Shown: positions 18,689-28,591, counted from the first letter of the stretch. The stretch: 64,000 bases of DNA from Adlercreutzia agrestimuris (GCF_943193125.1 NZ_CALPCX010000003.1:1-64000); one strand, 5' to 3'. The notes: generated by a model not told the origin, from the letters alone. Made by a program: numbers and translations.

Positions 18689-19117
18689 ATGACTCAAGAG
18701 CAGCTATCACTCGATTCAAAATCATGTGCTCTTATTGCAGCACGTGCAGCTGATGAAAAAAAGGCTACTGATATCATGGTGCAGGAGGTACGTGACCTCA
18801 TTGGCGTGACTGACTATTTCGTAATTGTCACCGCGGCAAACAATCGTCAGGTTGAGGCAATTGTTGACGAGATTGAAGAGCAGGAACGCGTTCAGGCACA
18901 TGTGAAACCTCTGCATAGAGAAGGTACCCAAGATGGCACATGGTCGCTGCTTGATTATGGCAACTTTATCGTGCATGTGTTCCAGCCTGAGACGCGCGAG
19001 TTCTATCGTCTTGAGGCATTATGGAATGATGCACCTGTTATAGATCTTGCCGCCGAGGCAGGATTAACCAACCTAGAATACTCTGAGCGAATCGCAAAAC
19101 TCTTAGGACGTGAGTAA
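18689..19117 (+). CDS. rsfS: Ribosomal silencing factor RsfS
   Basis: 142 residues of the RsfS/Iojap family. Visible motifs are DEKKATDIMVQEVRDL, VTDYFVIVTAANNRQV, GTWSLLDYGNFIVHVF and REFYRLEALW. It binds L14 on the 50S subunit and blocks joining with 30S under starvation. GAAAGGA lies just before ATG 18689, which is 2 nt after the yqeK stop, so I prefer this start over the open frame beginning inside yqeK. It ends the obg-to-rsfS gene string. Confidence 0.95.
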   Translation: MTQEQLSLDSKSCALIAARAADEKKATDIMVQEVRDLIGVTDYFVIVTAANNRQVEAIVDEIEEQERVQAHVKPLHREGTQDGTWSLLDYGNFIVHVFQPETREFYRLEALWNDAPVIDLAAEAGLTNLEYSERIAKLLGRE

Positions 19118-19125
19118 TATTGTCC

Positions 19126-19154
19126 TTGCATTACTAAAATGCGAGTGATACTGT
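19126..19154 (+). promoter_or_regulatory. Probable promoter of the BTAD regulator
   Basis: TTGCAT (19126-19131), a 17-nt spacer and TACTGT (19149-19154) lie between rsfS and the next gene. AAAGGAG (19187-19193) selects ATG 19202. Confidence 0.5.
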
Positions 19155-19201
19155 AACAAAACAGACTTTTGACCATTCTTTATTGTAAAGGAGTGGTCAG
19201 T

Positions 19202-21844
19202 ATGTCTGAATATCTCGCACGGTGCGCATTAAAGGGTGTACGTCCTAAGACCGCTTCTGCTTTACAGCTTGTCTCTCGACCGCATATTGTGGCTCATTTG
19301 TTGCGCGAACGGCATGCACTTCGTGTTATATCGGCGCCATTTGGGTTTGGGAAGCGGAGTGTGGCGCTTGAGTACGCGCAAACAGTATGGCAGTTCAATC
19401 ACGTCTTTTGGATGGAAGCAACTTCGCCCTGTTTTCTCAGAGATCTTGATGCGGGTCTTATTTCAAAGACGCTTTTGCAACAAGATGCCGAGCCCTTTTT
19501 GCTGGTAATACTTGATGTGCCGCATCTTGATACCGAAAGATCTGAGCGGCTGATTGAAGATATTCGATCACTTCTCTCTGCTGGTTGCGAAGTAATTGTT
19601 ACCTGCACGCCGTCTCATGATGTCTTTAATGAAGAGCGCCTGCGCTTAACAGTTGGAGCTCAGGATCTTTTGTTGAACGATCGTGAGTATGAACTCTTTA
19701 AGGAACAAAGCACATCCTCACACTTGTTTGCGCAATCTTTACCTGATGATCAAATATCTCAGACGTATGACACCGACCATCTCTCTTTGCAGCGCATAGC
19801 GTGCTTTGCGTGGGGAGATAAAGATGAACGTGAGTTTTTGAAGCGCCTCTTTCGCGAAGATATGCCACTTACCTCTCAAGCGGGATTGTTAGTGGCTCTT
19901 ATGCTTAAGCATACTGAGATGACGGTCATATGCGGATGTTGCCATGTGGATTCTCAAGAAATGGTTGAGATTGCAAAAGCATATGCGGTGATCGCTTATA
20001 GCAAACAAGAAGGAGTTTGTCATGCGCGAGATTTAAACGCTGCGCTGCTTTGCGAGATACTACGTTCGAAAAGTACGTTGCTTTCCTCGGCGTTTCGTAT
20101 GTCAACAACGCAAAATTTGATTACTTCTTTAAGCGAGATGCTTCTTACTCAAAAAGAGGAGAGACGAGCTTGCGAACTCGTGCAGCATACGCTTCCTAGT
20201 GCAGATCGGGCTGTGTGGTTAGCAGAGCATGCACAGGTGCTTCATGAACATGCAAGCTATTATCCTGCCTATGAACTTTATATGTCATTGGGAAGAGAGC
20301 GTGGGAATCTTAATGCTCGCCTTGACGCTATTCACGCACTTTGTCTTATGCATCTGAAACAATATGATGCGGCTCGTCGTTTGGTGCTTCGTCTTTCAAA
20401 ATCCTCTCAGGCACAAAGCGATGTACGTGTAGTGGCGTTGCTGATATTGAGCCAACTTGAGCAGGCGAACAACCAGCACGAGATACTTTTATCGGCGGCA
20501 AAACTACTATCAAATGCCACAACCATGAATAGCGATATGCGCAATCAACTTGCCTTTTTGGTGTGCTTTCGCAGGGAGCTTGCAGACGATCTCGACCAAG
20601 CAGCAAAACTTCTTTTTGCATATGGCGAAAAAGGGGTGCACTTATGTGCGTATTACACCGCTGCAACATGGTTTTTTGAAGCGGTGTATACCCAAGGTGT
20701 GCCTCATGAATTTAGCTTGCTTAACGATATTGTTAAGCAAGTGCTTGCTCAGATTGAGTTGAGCGAAGGGGAAGGGCTTTCACATGTGCAAAGCATATGT
20801 ATTATTGCGTTAAAAAAGCTGGTTGATCAAGGGTTGGTATGCACAACTGCTTTCCTTGATGAGTTGCTTGATCGGGCGCAGCTTATAAACATTACTCTTC
20901 TTGGTCAGCAAAAACAAGTGGAAGAGTATCTTTTAAAGAAGACGGCCAATTCGCGTAAGCAATTTACCTCATCGCATGCAGCTGCTTCTTTGAACACTTC
21001 TGCTTATACAGAGAACCACCAAAATGGTTCAGGCGTAAGCGCCGCGAGCAGTTATGCCGCTCCTGCAACGCCAGGGTATCCTTTGCTTACCGTTAATCTT
21101 TTGGGTGGCTTGGAGGTTTTTATTGGGCAGCAACGCGTAGCACCCGAGTACTTTCGTCGTCAAAAAATCAAAACACTCCTCGCGCTTTTAGTGCTCAATA
21201 AGGGCAAGGAATACTCGAGAGATCGACTCGTAGAAATCATGTGGCCGGGTTCTTCGGTTGCAGCAGGAAGAAAGGGGCTGTATAGCCTGTGGTCAAAGCT
21301 GCGCGAAGCGCTTATGACTCCTGATGGAGAGTGCCCTTATTTGATTCGTCAACAACAATCACTTCGGTTAGATGCAACATTGCTGCGTTCTGATGTGATG
21401 CGGTTAGAGGCGGCGTGTGAATCTCTGTTGTTTGAACAGCCCACTTATGAAGGATGGCCAGCGCTTCTGACCCAGGTCAATAAGGATTTCAGTGAAGAAA
21501 TCCTGCCAAGCGATAATGAAAATAGCACGATTGAAGCATGGAGAAGTGACTATAGATGTCATCTTGTGGATGCGCTGATAAATGCTTCCACGAGATTATA
21601 TGAAGCAGGTCGTCCTCAAGAGAGCTTATGGTTTGCACGTGCCGCCTTGCAGCGCGATCGCACGCGCGAAGACGCATATGTGTCGCTTGTGCGTGCGCAA
21701 TTGGCTGTCGGGCAACGTACTGCTGCGCTTGAAGCATGTCAAAGCTGCCGGAGGTATTTAACGGATGAATTGGGCATAGATCCGTCAGGCGAACTTATGC
21801 GTTTGTATCGGAGCATTGTTGAATCTGAAGAAGTGCTTGTTTGA
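19202..21844 (+). CDS. Large STAND-type regulator with C-terminal winged helix and BTAD (SARP-like)
   Basis: 880 residues. An N-terminal NTPase-like region has a P-loop relic ISAPFGFGKRSVALEYA (about 44-59) in which the residue after GK is Arg, not Thr/Ser. The Walker B relic LLVILDVPHL keeps one Asp only. A long alpha-helical, repeat-like middle follows (about 330-590). Residues ~627-720 form an OmpR-type winged helix (LLTVNLLGGLEVF, SRDRLVEIMWPGSS) and ~735-880 a bacterial transcriptional activator domain (RLYEAGRPQESLWFARAAL, LTDELGIDPSGELMRLYR). The order is reversed from AfsR, with the DNA-binding part at the C-terminus. ATP switching is probably lost. It has its own promoter; the target genes are unknown. 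Confidence 0.82.
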   Translation: MSEYLARCALKGVRPKTASALQLVSRPHIVAHLLRERHALRVISAPFGFGKRSVALEYAQTVWQFNHVFWMEATSPCFLRDLDAGLISKTLLQQDAEPFLLVILDVPHLDTERSERLIEDIRSLLSAGCEVIVTCTPSHDVFNEERLRLTVGAQDLLLNDREYELFKEQSTSSHLFAQSLPDDQISQTYDTDHLSLQRIACFAWGDKDEREFLKRLFREDMPLTSQAGLLVALMLKHTEMTVICGCCHVDSQEMVEIAKAYAVIAYSKQEGVCHARDLNAALLCEILRSKSTLLSSAFRMSTTQNLITSLSEMLLTQKEERRACELVQHTLPSADRAVWLAEHAQVLHEHASYYPAYELYMSLGRERGNLNARLDAIHALCLMHLKQYDAARRLVLRLSKSSQAQSDVRVVALLILSQLEQANNQHEILLSAAKLLSNATTMNSDMRNQLAFLVCFRRELADDLDQAAKLLFAYGEKGVHLCAYYTAATWFFEAVYTQGVPHEFSLLNDIVKQVLAQIELSEGEGLSHVQSICIIALKKLVDQGLVCTTAFLDELLDRAQLINITLLGQQKQVEEYLLKKTANSRKQFTSSHAAASLNTSAYTENHQNGSGVSAASSYAAPATPGYPLLTVNLLGGLEVFIGQQRVAPEYFRRQKIKTLLALLVLNKGKEYSRDRLVEIMWPGSSVAAGRKGLYSLWSKLREALMTPDGECPYLIRQQQSLRLDATLLRSDVMRLEAACESLLFEQPTYEGWPALLTQVNKDFSEEILPSDNENSTIEAWRSDYRCHLVDALINASTRLYEAGRPQESLWFARAALQRDRTREDAYVSLVRAQLAVGQRTAALEACQSCRRYLTDELGIDPSGELMRLYRSIVESEEVLV

Positions 21845-21892
21845 TGCACAGAAGCGGTCAATCAGGGACAATGTGATAAAGTACACAAGGAT

Positions 21893-21935
21893 TATAGTAT
21901 GCATAAAAGCACCTTTTAGCACACGTGTACGTGTG
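21893..21935 (+). promoter_or_regulatory. secA upstream region: -10 box and leader dyad
   Basis: TATAGT (21893-21898) may be a -10 without a clear -35. A dyad CACACG-TGTA-CGTGTG (21920-21935) lies in the leader 31 nt before the secA ATG. Confidence 0.35.
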
Positions 21936-21965
21936 GGGGTAAATGGTGTAAGGAAGGCTTTGCAC

Positions 21966-24770
21966 ATGGCAGGATTTCTTTCCAAATTGCTAACCCTAGG
22001 CGAGGGAAAGCAAATGAAAAACTATCAAGCTCAAGCTGCTCGCATTAATGAGCTTGAGCCGCAGATGAAGGCTTTGAGCGATGAAGAACTGATGGCGCTT
22101 ACTGCGCTTTTTAAAGAGCGTTTCGATAACGGTGAAGACCTGGGTGCACTTTTGCCTGAAGCATTTGCTGCGGTACGTGAAGCATCGGTGAGAACTATCG
22201 GGCTTCGTCATTTTGACGTCCAGCTCATTGGTGGTATGGCGCTCAATGATGGACAGATTGCCGAGATGAAAACCGGTGAAGGTAAGACGCTTGTATCAAC
22301 CTTGGCTGGTTATCTGAATGCTTTGTCTGGCGGCAGCGTCCATGTTGTTACTGTTAATGATTACTTGGCTAAGCGCGACTCCGAATGGATGGGACAGGTT
22401 TATAAAGCGCTTGGCATGAAGGTTGGTCTCATTCAAAACGGTCAACGTAATGCTGCAAAAAAGCCTGCATATGAGGCTGATGTTACGTATGGTACAAACT
22501 CTGAGTTTGGCTTTGATTATCTGCGCGACAACATGGTGACACGCGCTGATTCGCGCGTGCAACGCGGTCATGCCTTTGCCATCGTAGACGAGGTTGACTC
22601 AATCTTGATTGACGAGGCACGTACGCCGTTGATTATTTCTGGTGCCGGTACGCAGGCTGCCGAAACATACAATAAATTTGCTCGCGTAATGCCTGGTCTT
22701 CGTCGTGATGTTGACTTTGAGATGGATGAAGCAAAAAAGACAATCATTGCAACCGAAAGCGGTCTTGAAAAAATTGAGGCCATGCTTGGTATTGATGATA
22801 TTTATGCTGATCCTTCAGGTCAGTTGGCCAATCATCTTCAGCAAGCACTAAAGGCACAGTTTTTGTTCCACCGAGATATTGATTACGTTGTTGCTGACGG
22901 TGAAGTTAAGATTGTTGACGAATTTACGGGTCGTATTATGGAGGGCAGACGTTGGTCAGAAGGCCTCCATCAGGCTGTTGAAGCAAAAGAGCATGTGTTA
23001 ATTCGCGAAGAAAACCAAACGCTTGCTACGATTACGTTGCAGAATTACTTCCGCTTATACGACAAGCTCTCCGGTATGACAGGCACAGCTATGACCGAAG
23101 ATGCTGAGTTTAGGCAGATTTACAATTTGCCTGTTGTAGCTATTCCGCCCAACAGACCAGTTGTTCGTAAAGATGAAGATGACCTAATCTATCGCACTAT
23201 CAATGCGAAGTTTAATGCTGTTGCTGATGAGGTAGCCCAGCGTCACGCAAATGGACAACCTTGCTTGATTGGTACTGTGTCAATTGAGAGCTCTGAGCGC
23301 TTGAGTCGTTTGCTTGATAAGCGCGGTATTAAACACGAAACATTAAATGCTAAGAATCACGAACGCGAAGCTCATATCATTGCGCAGGCTGGACGTGTTG
23401 GCGCTGTGACAATTGCAACAAACATGGCTGGTCGTGGTACAGACATTTTGCTTGGTGGTAATCCAGAGCAGATGGCTGAAGATGCACTTCGTGCGCAAGG
23501 CTTGAACCCTGATTTGGAGCCGGATGCAATCGTAGAAGAGGACGAAGCAGCCCCAGCTACCAAAGAACAGCGAGAGGCAGCGCTTAAAGCAGCAAAGGAG
23601 ATTTGCGCCAAAGAGCATGAGGAAGTGCTTAAGGCGGGTGGTTTAACGGTCATTGGCACCGAGCGTCACGAATCTCGTCGTATCGACAATCAGCTTCGTG
23701 GTCGTGCCGGACGTCAAGGTGATCCAGGTGTGACGCAGTTTTATCTGTCGCTTGAAGATGACCTTATGCGCCTGTTCGGCGGTAACAGGATGGACTCCAT
23801 TGCAAAAATGATGGAAAAAACCGACATGCCTGAGGATATGCCAATTCAGGCCGGTATGGTTTCTAAAGCAATTGAAGGCGCACAGCGACAGGTAGAAACC
23901 ATGCATTTTGCAGCACGTAAAAACGTGCTTGAATATGACGACGTAATGAATTTGCAACGTGTTGCAATTTATGACGAGCGCAATGCCATCTTGGACGGTA
24001 AAGACATGGATGAGCGCATCCCGCGTATTATTGCCGATGCAGTCTCAGAGGTTGTTCAAGCTAATTGCCCGGCAAAATATCCCTCTGATGACTGGGATAT
24101 CAAAGCGGTTAATGCATGGGCAGCATCCATGACCGGCGCAAATGATTTTGATGTGAATGCGCTTGAGCATGATGATGATCCAATTCTTGTAGAAGAAGCG
24201 CTTTGCGAGTATTTGCAAGCAGTATATGAACAGAAATCGCAGTCGTTGGGCGAACAAGCTATGCGTATGCTTGAGAGCCAGGTAATGCTTCGTATCATTG
24301 ATACGCGTTGGATGGCTCATCTTTCTGAGATGGACTATCTCAAGACAGGTATTGGTCTTCGTGCAATGGCTCAACGCGATCCGTTGGTTGAGTATAAAAA
24401 TGAAGCCTATGCTGCATTTGAGAATCTGACTCATACGATGTACGAAGACTACCTGCGCACTCTTTTGCGTCTGCAAGTTGCTGTAGCGCAAGACAAACCG
24501 CAGCTCACCGAAGAGCGAAGCCCGCTTGAGGGTAAAGTGAGCTACTCAAATCCTGAACAGGCACTTGAGCAAACCAGTGTTGCTGCATCGCGTGCTCAGC
24601 GCGCACCGCAAGCAGGTGCGCCTGGTTCAATGCCCCCGCGTCCAGCACCTGCAAAACCGCAGACATATGTTAAAGACAAAGATGATCCTTTTGCAAATGT
24701 CGGTCGCAATGATCCATGTCCTTGCGGATCTGGATTGAAGTACAAAAAGTGCCACGGCAAGGATGCATAA
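21966..24770 (+). CDS. secA: Preprotein translocase ATPase SecA
   Basis: 934 residues. It is the motor that drives secretory proteins through SecYEG. Seen are Walker A MKTGEGKTLV, VTVNDYLAKRDSEWM, the DEVD-type Walker B AIVDEVDSILIDEARTPL, SGMTGTA, TNMAGRGTDI and the second-NBD motif LRGRAGRQGDPG. The C-terminus has the zinc-binding SEC-C tail NDPCPCGSGLKYKKCHG. ATG 21966 begins MAGFLSKLLTLGEGKQ, the normal SecA N-terminus, with AAGGAAGG upstream; the longer open frame from 21816 is not expected to be translated. An insertion of ~30 acidic residues (about 515-550) separates NBD2 motifs, as in actinobacterial SecA1. prfB follows directly. Confidence 0.97.
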   Translation: MAGFLSKLLTLGEGKQMKNYQAQAARINELEPQMKALSDEELMALTALFKERFDNGEDLGALLPEAFAAVREASVRTIGLRHFDVQLIGGMALNDGQIAEMKTGEGKTLVSTLAGYLNALSGGSVHVVTVNDYLAKRDSEWMGQVYKALGMKVGLIQNGQRNAAKKPAYEADVTYGTNSEFGFDYLRDNMVTRADSRVQRGHAFAIVDEVDSILIDEARTPLIISGAGTQAAETYNKFARVMPGLRRDVDFEMDEAKKTIIATESGLEKIEAMLGIDDIYADPSGQLANHLQQALKAQFLFHRDIDYVVADGEVKIVDEFTGRIMEGRRWSEGLHQAVEAKEHVLIREENQTLATITLQNYFRLYDKLSGMTGTAMTEDAEFRQIYNLPVVAIPPNRPVVRKDEDDLIYRTINAKFNAVADEVAQRHANGQPCLIGTVSIESSERLSRLLDKRGIKHETLNAKNHEREAHIIAQAGRVGAVTIATNMAGRGTDILLGGNPEQMAEDALRAQGLNPDLEPDAIVEEDEAAPATKEQREAALKAAKEICAKEHEEVLKAGGLTVIGTERHESRRIDNQLRGRAGRQGDPGVTQFYLSLEDDLMRLFGGNRMDSIAKMMEKTDMPEDMPIQAGMVSKAIEGAQRQVETMHFAARKNVLEYDDVMNLQRVAIYDERNAILDGKDMDERIPRIIADAVSEVVQANCPAKYPSDDWDIKAVNAWAASMTGANDFDVNALEHDDDPILVEEALCEYLQAVYEQKSQSLGEQAMRMLESQVMLRIIDTRWMAHLSEMDYLKTGIGLRAMAQRDPLVEYKNEAYAAFENLTHTMYEDYLRTLLRLQVAVAQDKPQLTEERSPLEGKVSYSNPEQALEQTSVAASRAQRAPQAGAPGSMPPRPAPAKPQTYVKDKDDPFANVGRNDPCPCGSGLKYKKCHGKDA

Positions 24771-24778
24771 AAGTAGTT

Positions 24779-25873
24779 ATGGCTCAAATTGATACTAAAG
24801 AACTAGAGCAGGTAGGTCAGCGTGTAGTAGATGCGCGCGCCTACCTGCATATTGACGAGGCGCGCAAGACGCTTGCAGATCTTGATATACAAGTTTCGCA
24901 ACCCGGGTTTTGGGACGATCAAGCACACGCGCAAGCTGTTTCTAAACAGGCAAGCAATCTTCGTGATACGTTGCAAGAATATGATGAAGCGGTATCTCTT
25001 TTGGCAGACGCACAAACGGCAGCAGAGCTGGCGGAAGATGATGAGAGCTTTGCTGATGAGGCGCAAAAAGCAATTGAAAAACTCGCAAAACTGCTTGATG
25101 CGCTTGAAATCAATTCGTGGTTTTCAGGGCAATTTGATGCTGGTGATGCAATTCTGACTGTCAACCCCGGTCAGGGCGGTCTTGAGGCGCAAGACTGGAC
25201 CGATATGCTGTATCGCATGTACACTCGTTATGCGGAATCTCGTGGTTGGAAAGTCACTGTTTTGGATGTTGTGCCAGGTGAAGGTATTGGGCTTGATCGG
25301 GCTACTATCCAAGTGGAAGGGCGTAATGCCTATGGCATGCTGAGAAGCGAAAACGGTGTTCATCGATTGGTGCGCATTTCGCCGACTGATGCGAAAGCAC
25401 GACGTCAAACCACTTTTGCGGGCGTAGAAGTTTTACCTGTTCTTCCTGATGACATTGAAGTTGACCTCAATCCAGCCGATGTACGTGTTGATGTGTATCG
25501 CTCAAGCGGCCCGGGTGGACAATGTGTAAACACCACTGACTCAGCGGTGCGCTTAACCCATATTCCAACAGGGATTGTGGTGACATGTCAAAATGAGAAA
25601 TCGCAGCTTCAGAATAAAGAAGCCGCCTTCCGCGTTTTAAAGGCGAAGCTTTATGAGCTTGAAGAGCAGAAACGAGCAGAAGAACTTGCTTCTATTCGAG
25701 GCGAGCGCATGGAAAACTCTTTTGGATCTCAAATTCGCAATTATGTTTTGTATCCCTATCAGATGGTTAAAGATATTCGCAGTGGGGTAGAAACAGGTAA
25801 CGTTGATGCCGTATTAGATGGCGATTTGGATGATTTTGTTATCGGTTATCATCGGTGGCGCGTGTCTCAGTAA
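24779..25873 (+). CDS. prfB: Peptide chain release factor 2 (no programmed frameshift)
   Basis: 364 residues. It releases peptides at UGA and UAA codons. The catalytic GGQ is in SSGPGGQCVNTTDSAVR. The tripeptide that reads the stop codon, SPF in E. coli RF2 (VRKSPFD), is SPT here (VRISPTD, residues 201-203). The gene is in one frame throughout: residues VGQRVVDARAYL cover the place of the E. coli UGA frameshift, so autoregulation by frameshifting is absent. ATG 24779 is 8 nt after the secA stop; AAGGA within secA is somewhat far, so translation may be coupled. secA-prfB order is common in Gram-positive bacteria. Confidence 0.95.
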   Translation: MAQIDTKELEQVGQRVVDARAYLHIDEARKTLADLDIQVSQPGFWDDQAHAQAVSKQASNLRDTLQEYDEAVSLLADAQTAAELAEDDESFADEAQKAIEKLAKLLDALEINSWFSGQFDAGDAILTVNPGQGGLEAQDWTDMLYRMYTRYAESRGWKVTVLDVVPGEGIGLDRATIQVEGRNAYGMLRSENGVHRLVRISPTDAKARRQTTFAGVEVLPVLPDDIEVDLNPADVRVDVYRSSGPGGQCVNTTDSAVRLTHIPTGIVVTCQNEKSQLQNKEAAFRVLKAKLYELEEQKRAEELASIRGERMENSFGSQIRNYVLYPYQMVKDIRSGVETGNVDAVLDGDLDDFVIGYHRWRVSQ

Positions 25874-25924
25874 GGTAGACTGATACACGCAAATGGTTAG
25901 TTGGTAAAACGGAAAGGAAACACC

Positions 25925-26740
25925 ATGACCGAACTTGAGCAGCGGGCAACTGAAATGCGCAAAGACATTGTTGCCATGATTGCAAAAGCGGGGAGTGGAC
26001 ACCCCGGTGGATCACTTTCAAGTGTCGAGATTATGACTGCACTTTATTTTGGTGACGTCATGAACTACGATCCCGCTAATCCTGATGATCCAAAGAGAGA
26101 TCGATTCATTTTGGCAAAAGGTCATGCAGCTCCTGTTCTTTATGCCACGCTTGCGCATGCCGGTTTTTTTGCACGCGAAGAATTGATGACACTTCGTCAA
26201 TTAGGATCACGTTTACAAGGACATCCAGATTCAAATCTCGTTCCGGGAGTAGAAGTTTCCACAGGATCTCTTGGTCAGGGTTTGTCGGTTGCATGTGGTG
26301 CTGCATCCGGTCTCAAGCTTGATGATTCGGATGCGGTTGTGTTTACGCTGCTTGGTGACGGTGAATGTGAAGAGGGACAAGTCTGGGAAGCTGCTATGTA
26401 TGCAGCGCATTATGGTCTTGATAACCTGGTGGCTATAGTTGATCGCAATGGTCTTCAGATTGACGGCAAGACCGAAGATGTTTGTGATCCTTCTGATCTC
26501 TGTGAGAAATTCAAGGCATTTCGTTGGGATGTCCATACGGTTGATGGGCATGACATAGATGCTCTTATTGCGCTATTGAAGCAAGTAAAGAGTGACCGAA
26601 ATGGAAAGCCACATGTGGTAATTGCTAAAACCGTAAAAGGTAAAGGCGTTTCATTTATGGAGAACCAGGCCTCTTGGCATGGTAAGGCTCCCAATGCAGA
26701 ACAAACTCAAACTGCTCTTGATGAGTTAGATGCACGCTAA
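25925..26740 (+). CDS. Transketolase, N-terminal subunit
   Basis: 271 residues, the thiamine-diphosphate binding half of a transketolase made as two polypeptides. Motifs are AGSGHPGGSLSSVEI, ILAKGHAAPVLYA, TGSLGQGLSVACG and the ThDP motif GDGECEEGQVWEA...DRNGLQID. GGAAAGGAAACACC precedes ATG 25925. The C-terminal subunit starts 16 nt later. The complex links pentose phosphates with glycolysis; split transketolases occur in many anaerobes and archaea. Confidence 0.95.
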   Translation: MTELEQRATEMRKDIVAMIAKAGSGHPGGSLSSVEIMTALYFGDVMNYDPANPDDPKRDRFILAKGHAAPVLYATLAHAGFFAREELMTLRQLGSRLQGHPDSNLVPGVEVSTGSLGQGLSVACGAASGLKLDDSDAVVFTLLGDGECEEGQVWEAAMYAAHYGLDNLVAIVDRNGLQIDGKTEDVCDPSDLCEKFKAFRWDVHTVDGHDIDALIALLKQVKSDRNGKPHVVIAKTVKGKGVSFMENQASWHGKAPNAEQTQTALDELDAR

Positions 26741-26756
26741 GCAAAGGAGAGATATC

Positions 26757-27722
26757 GTGATTAAGCGAGCTGATGAAGCACAAGCACAAGTGAAGCGTGC
26801 AACCCGTGCAGCTTACGGTGATACGTTGGTGCATCTTGCACAAGAGGGTATTCCTGTTGTAGCGGTTGATGCTGATTTGACAGGATCAACTACAACCAAA
26901 AAGCTTGCGGATGCTGGATTTGAAGACAGACTCTTTAATTGCGGCATTGCAGAGCAAAACATGGTGGATGTGGCAGCTGGTTTGGCTATTACAGGTCATG
27001 TTGCCTTTACAGGATCGTTTGCAGTGTTTGGTACTGGACGTGCTTATGACCAGATTCGCAACACCGTGTGTTATAGCAATCTCAATGTGAAAATAGCACC
27101 AACGCATGCAGGTATCTCAGTAGGTCCTGATGGTGGTTCGCATCAGATGCTAGAAGATATTTCTCTCATGCGCGGTTTGCCAAATATGCGCGTATTGGTT
27201 CCGGCGGATTATGCCGCGGCTGCTTCAGCACTTCGCTTGGCTGCTCAAACTCCCGGTCCGGTGTATGTACGCATGGGTAGAGCGTCGGTGCCTGCAGTAT
27301 ATGCAGATGATGTAGAGCTAGAAATTGGAAAAGCATATGTGCTTCGCGAAGGGTCAGATGTCACCATTTTGGCTTGTGGTGTTGAAGTAGACCAGGCGCT
27401 TCAAGCAGCAGAAATATTGGCTGAACAAGGTATTGAAGCTGAAGTGATTGATGTCTTTTCCATTAAACCGCTTGATGATGAAACTATTCTTGCGTCTTTT
27501 GCAAAAACAGGATGCGGTGTTGTTGCTGAAGAGCACAGTGTGTACGGAGGATTGGGTTCTGCTGTTGCGGAACTAGTTTGCGAGCATGCCCCTGTACCTT
27601 TGGAGTTGATCGGTATGCGTGATCGCTTTGGTAAGTCGGGTGAATATCTTGAGTTGATGGATTATTTCAAGATGGATGCTGCTGCCATTGTTGAAGCTGT
27701 GAAGAGGGTTATTGCTCGATAG
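26757..27722 (+). CDS. Transketolase, C-terminal subunit
   Basis: 321 residues covering the pyrimidine-binding and C-terminal domains: VVAVDADLTGSTTT, FNCGIAEQNMVDVAAGLA (with the Glu that activates ThDP), THAGISVGPDGGSHQ and EEHSVYGGLGSAVAEL. The start is GTG 26757, set by AAAGGAGAG just upstream; the open frame reaching 26730 overlaps the previous gene and is less likely. It works only with the N-terminal subunit encoded before it. Confidence 0.94.
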   Translation: MIKRADEAQAQVKRATRAAYGDTLVHLAQEGIPVVAVDADLTGSTTTKKLADAGFEDRLFNCGIAEQNMVDVAAGLAITGHVAFTGSFAVFGTGRAYDQIRNTVCYSNLNVKIAPTHAGISVGPDGGSHQMLEDISLMRGLPNMRVLVPADYAAAASALRLAAQTPGPVYVRMGRASVPAVYADDVELEIGKAYVLREGSDVTILACGVEVDQALQAAEILAEQGIEAEVIDVFSIKPLDDETILASFAKTGCGVVAEEHSVYGGLGSAVAELVCEHAPVPLELIGMRDRFGKSGEYLELMDYFKMDAAAIVEAVKRVIAR

Positions 27723-27778
27723 CTCATCTGCTAAGATTATGCGGTCGCATTATAAGTACTACTTGAACGGAGCATTCT

Positions 27779-28591
27779 GTGACATACGACAATAGCCAGA
27801 GTACGTCTGCGTATTCAGCGCGGCAGGCAACGTCGCAGTTATCGGCTGCTTTGCCTGAATTAAATATTGATGATATTCCTCAACGAGTTGGTTTACCGGT
27901 TATTACCTTTGATCATGTAACCAAAATATATCCTGCTCAACCAAACAAACCAGCCCTGGATGATGTTTCATTAGAGATAGATGCAGGTGAATTTGTTTTC
28001 TTGATTGGACATTCAGGTTCAGGTAAGTCAACCTTTATTCGCATGCTTATTCGCGAAATCAAACCAACTTCTGGCACTATTATGGTTGCTGATGAGGATC
28101 TGACTACGATGCGCAATTGGCGTGTTCCTTACCTTCGTCGTAATATTGGTTGCGTATTTCAGGACTTCAAGTTGCTGCCCAACAAAACAGTATTTGAGAA
28201 TGTTGCATTTGCGCTTGAGGTAATTGGTAAGTCTCGTCATGTTATTAAGACGCAAGTACCTGAGGTACTACGTTTGGTTGGATTGCAAGACAAACTCAAT
28301 AAACGCCCCGATCAGCTTTCTGGTGGTGAGCAACAGCGTGTTTCAATTGCGCGTGCTATTGTGAACCGACCACCCCTTTTGATCTGTGATGAGCCGACAG
28401 GTAATCTTGATCCGCAGACCTCACGTGGCATTATGGATTTGTTAGAGCGTATTAATCGTACGGGCACCACTGTTTTGGTGGCAACTCACGATCGTGAAAT
28501 GGTAGACAACATGCGTCGCCGTGTTATTGCGCTTGATCGAGGCGTTGTGGTGCAAGATGCACAAAAGGCGGTGTATAGAGTCAATGGCTAG
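27779..28591 (+). CDS. ftsE: Cell-division ABC ATPase FtsE
   Basis: 270 residues. Walker [12 protein letters not shown]-loop [19 protein letters not shown], signature [14 protein letters not shown], Walker [16 protein letters not shown] and switch His VATHD are intact. The QDFKLL and NWRVPYLRR region is typical of FtsE. About 40 residues precede the usual start of the family and look disordered. The start is GTG 27779. With FtsX it forms the complex that controls peptidoglycan hydrolases at the division site. ftsX overlaps its end by 8 nt. Confidence 0.95.
   Translation: MTYDNSQSTSAYSARQATSQLSAALPELNIDDIPQRVGLPVITFDHVTKIYPAQPNKPALDDVSLEIDAGEFVFLIGHSGSGKSTFIRMLIREIKPTSGTIMVADEDLTTMRNWRVPYLRRNIGCVFQDFKLLPNKTVFENVAFALEVIGKSRHVIKTQVPEVLRLVGLQDKLNKRPDQLSGGEQQRVSIARAIVNRPPLLICDEPTGNLDPQTSRGIMDLLERINRTGTTVLVATHDREMVDNMRRRVIALDRGVVVQDAQKAVYRVNG

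Noticed and set aside
24779..24860. Programmed frameshift in prfB
   Set aside because: No in-frame UGA and no slippery CUU-UGA; the frame is continuous.
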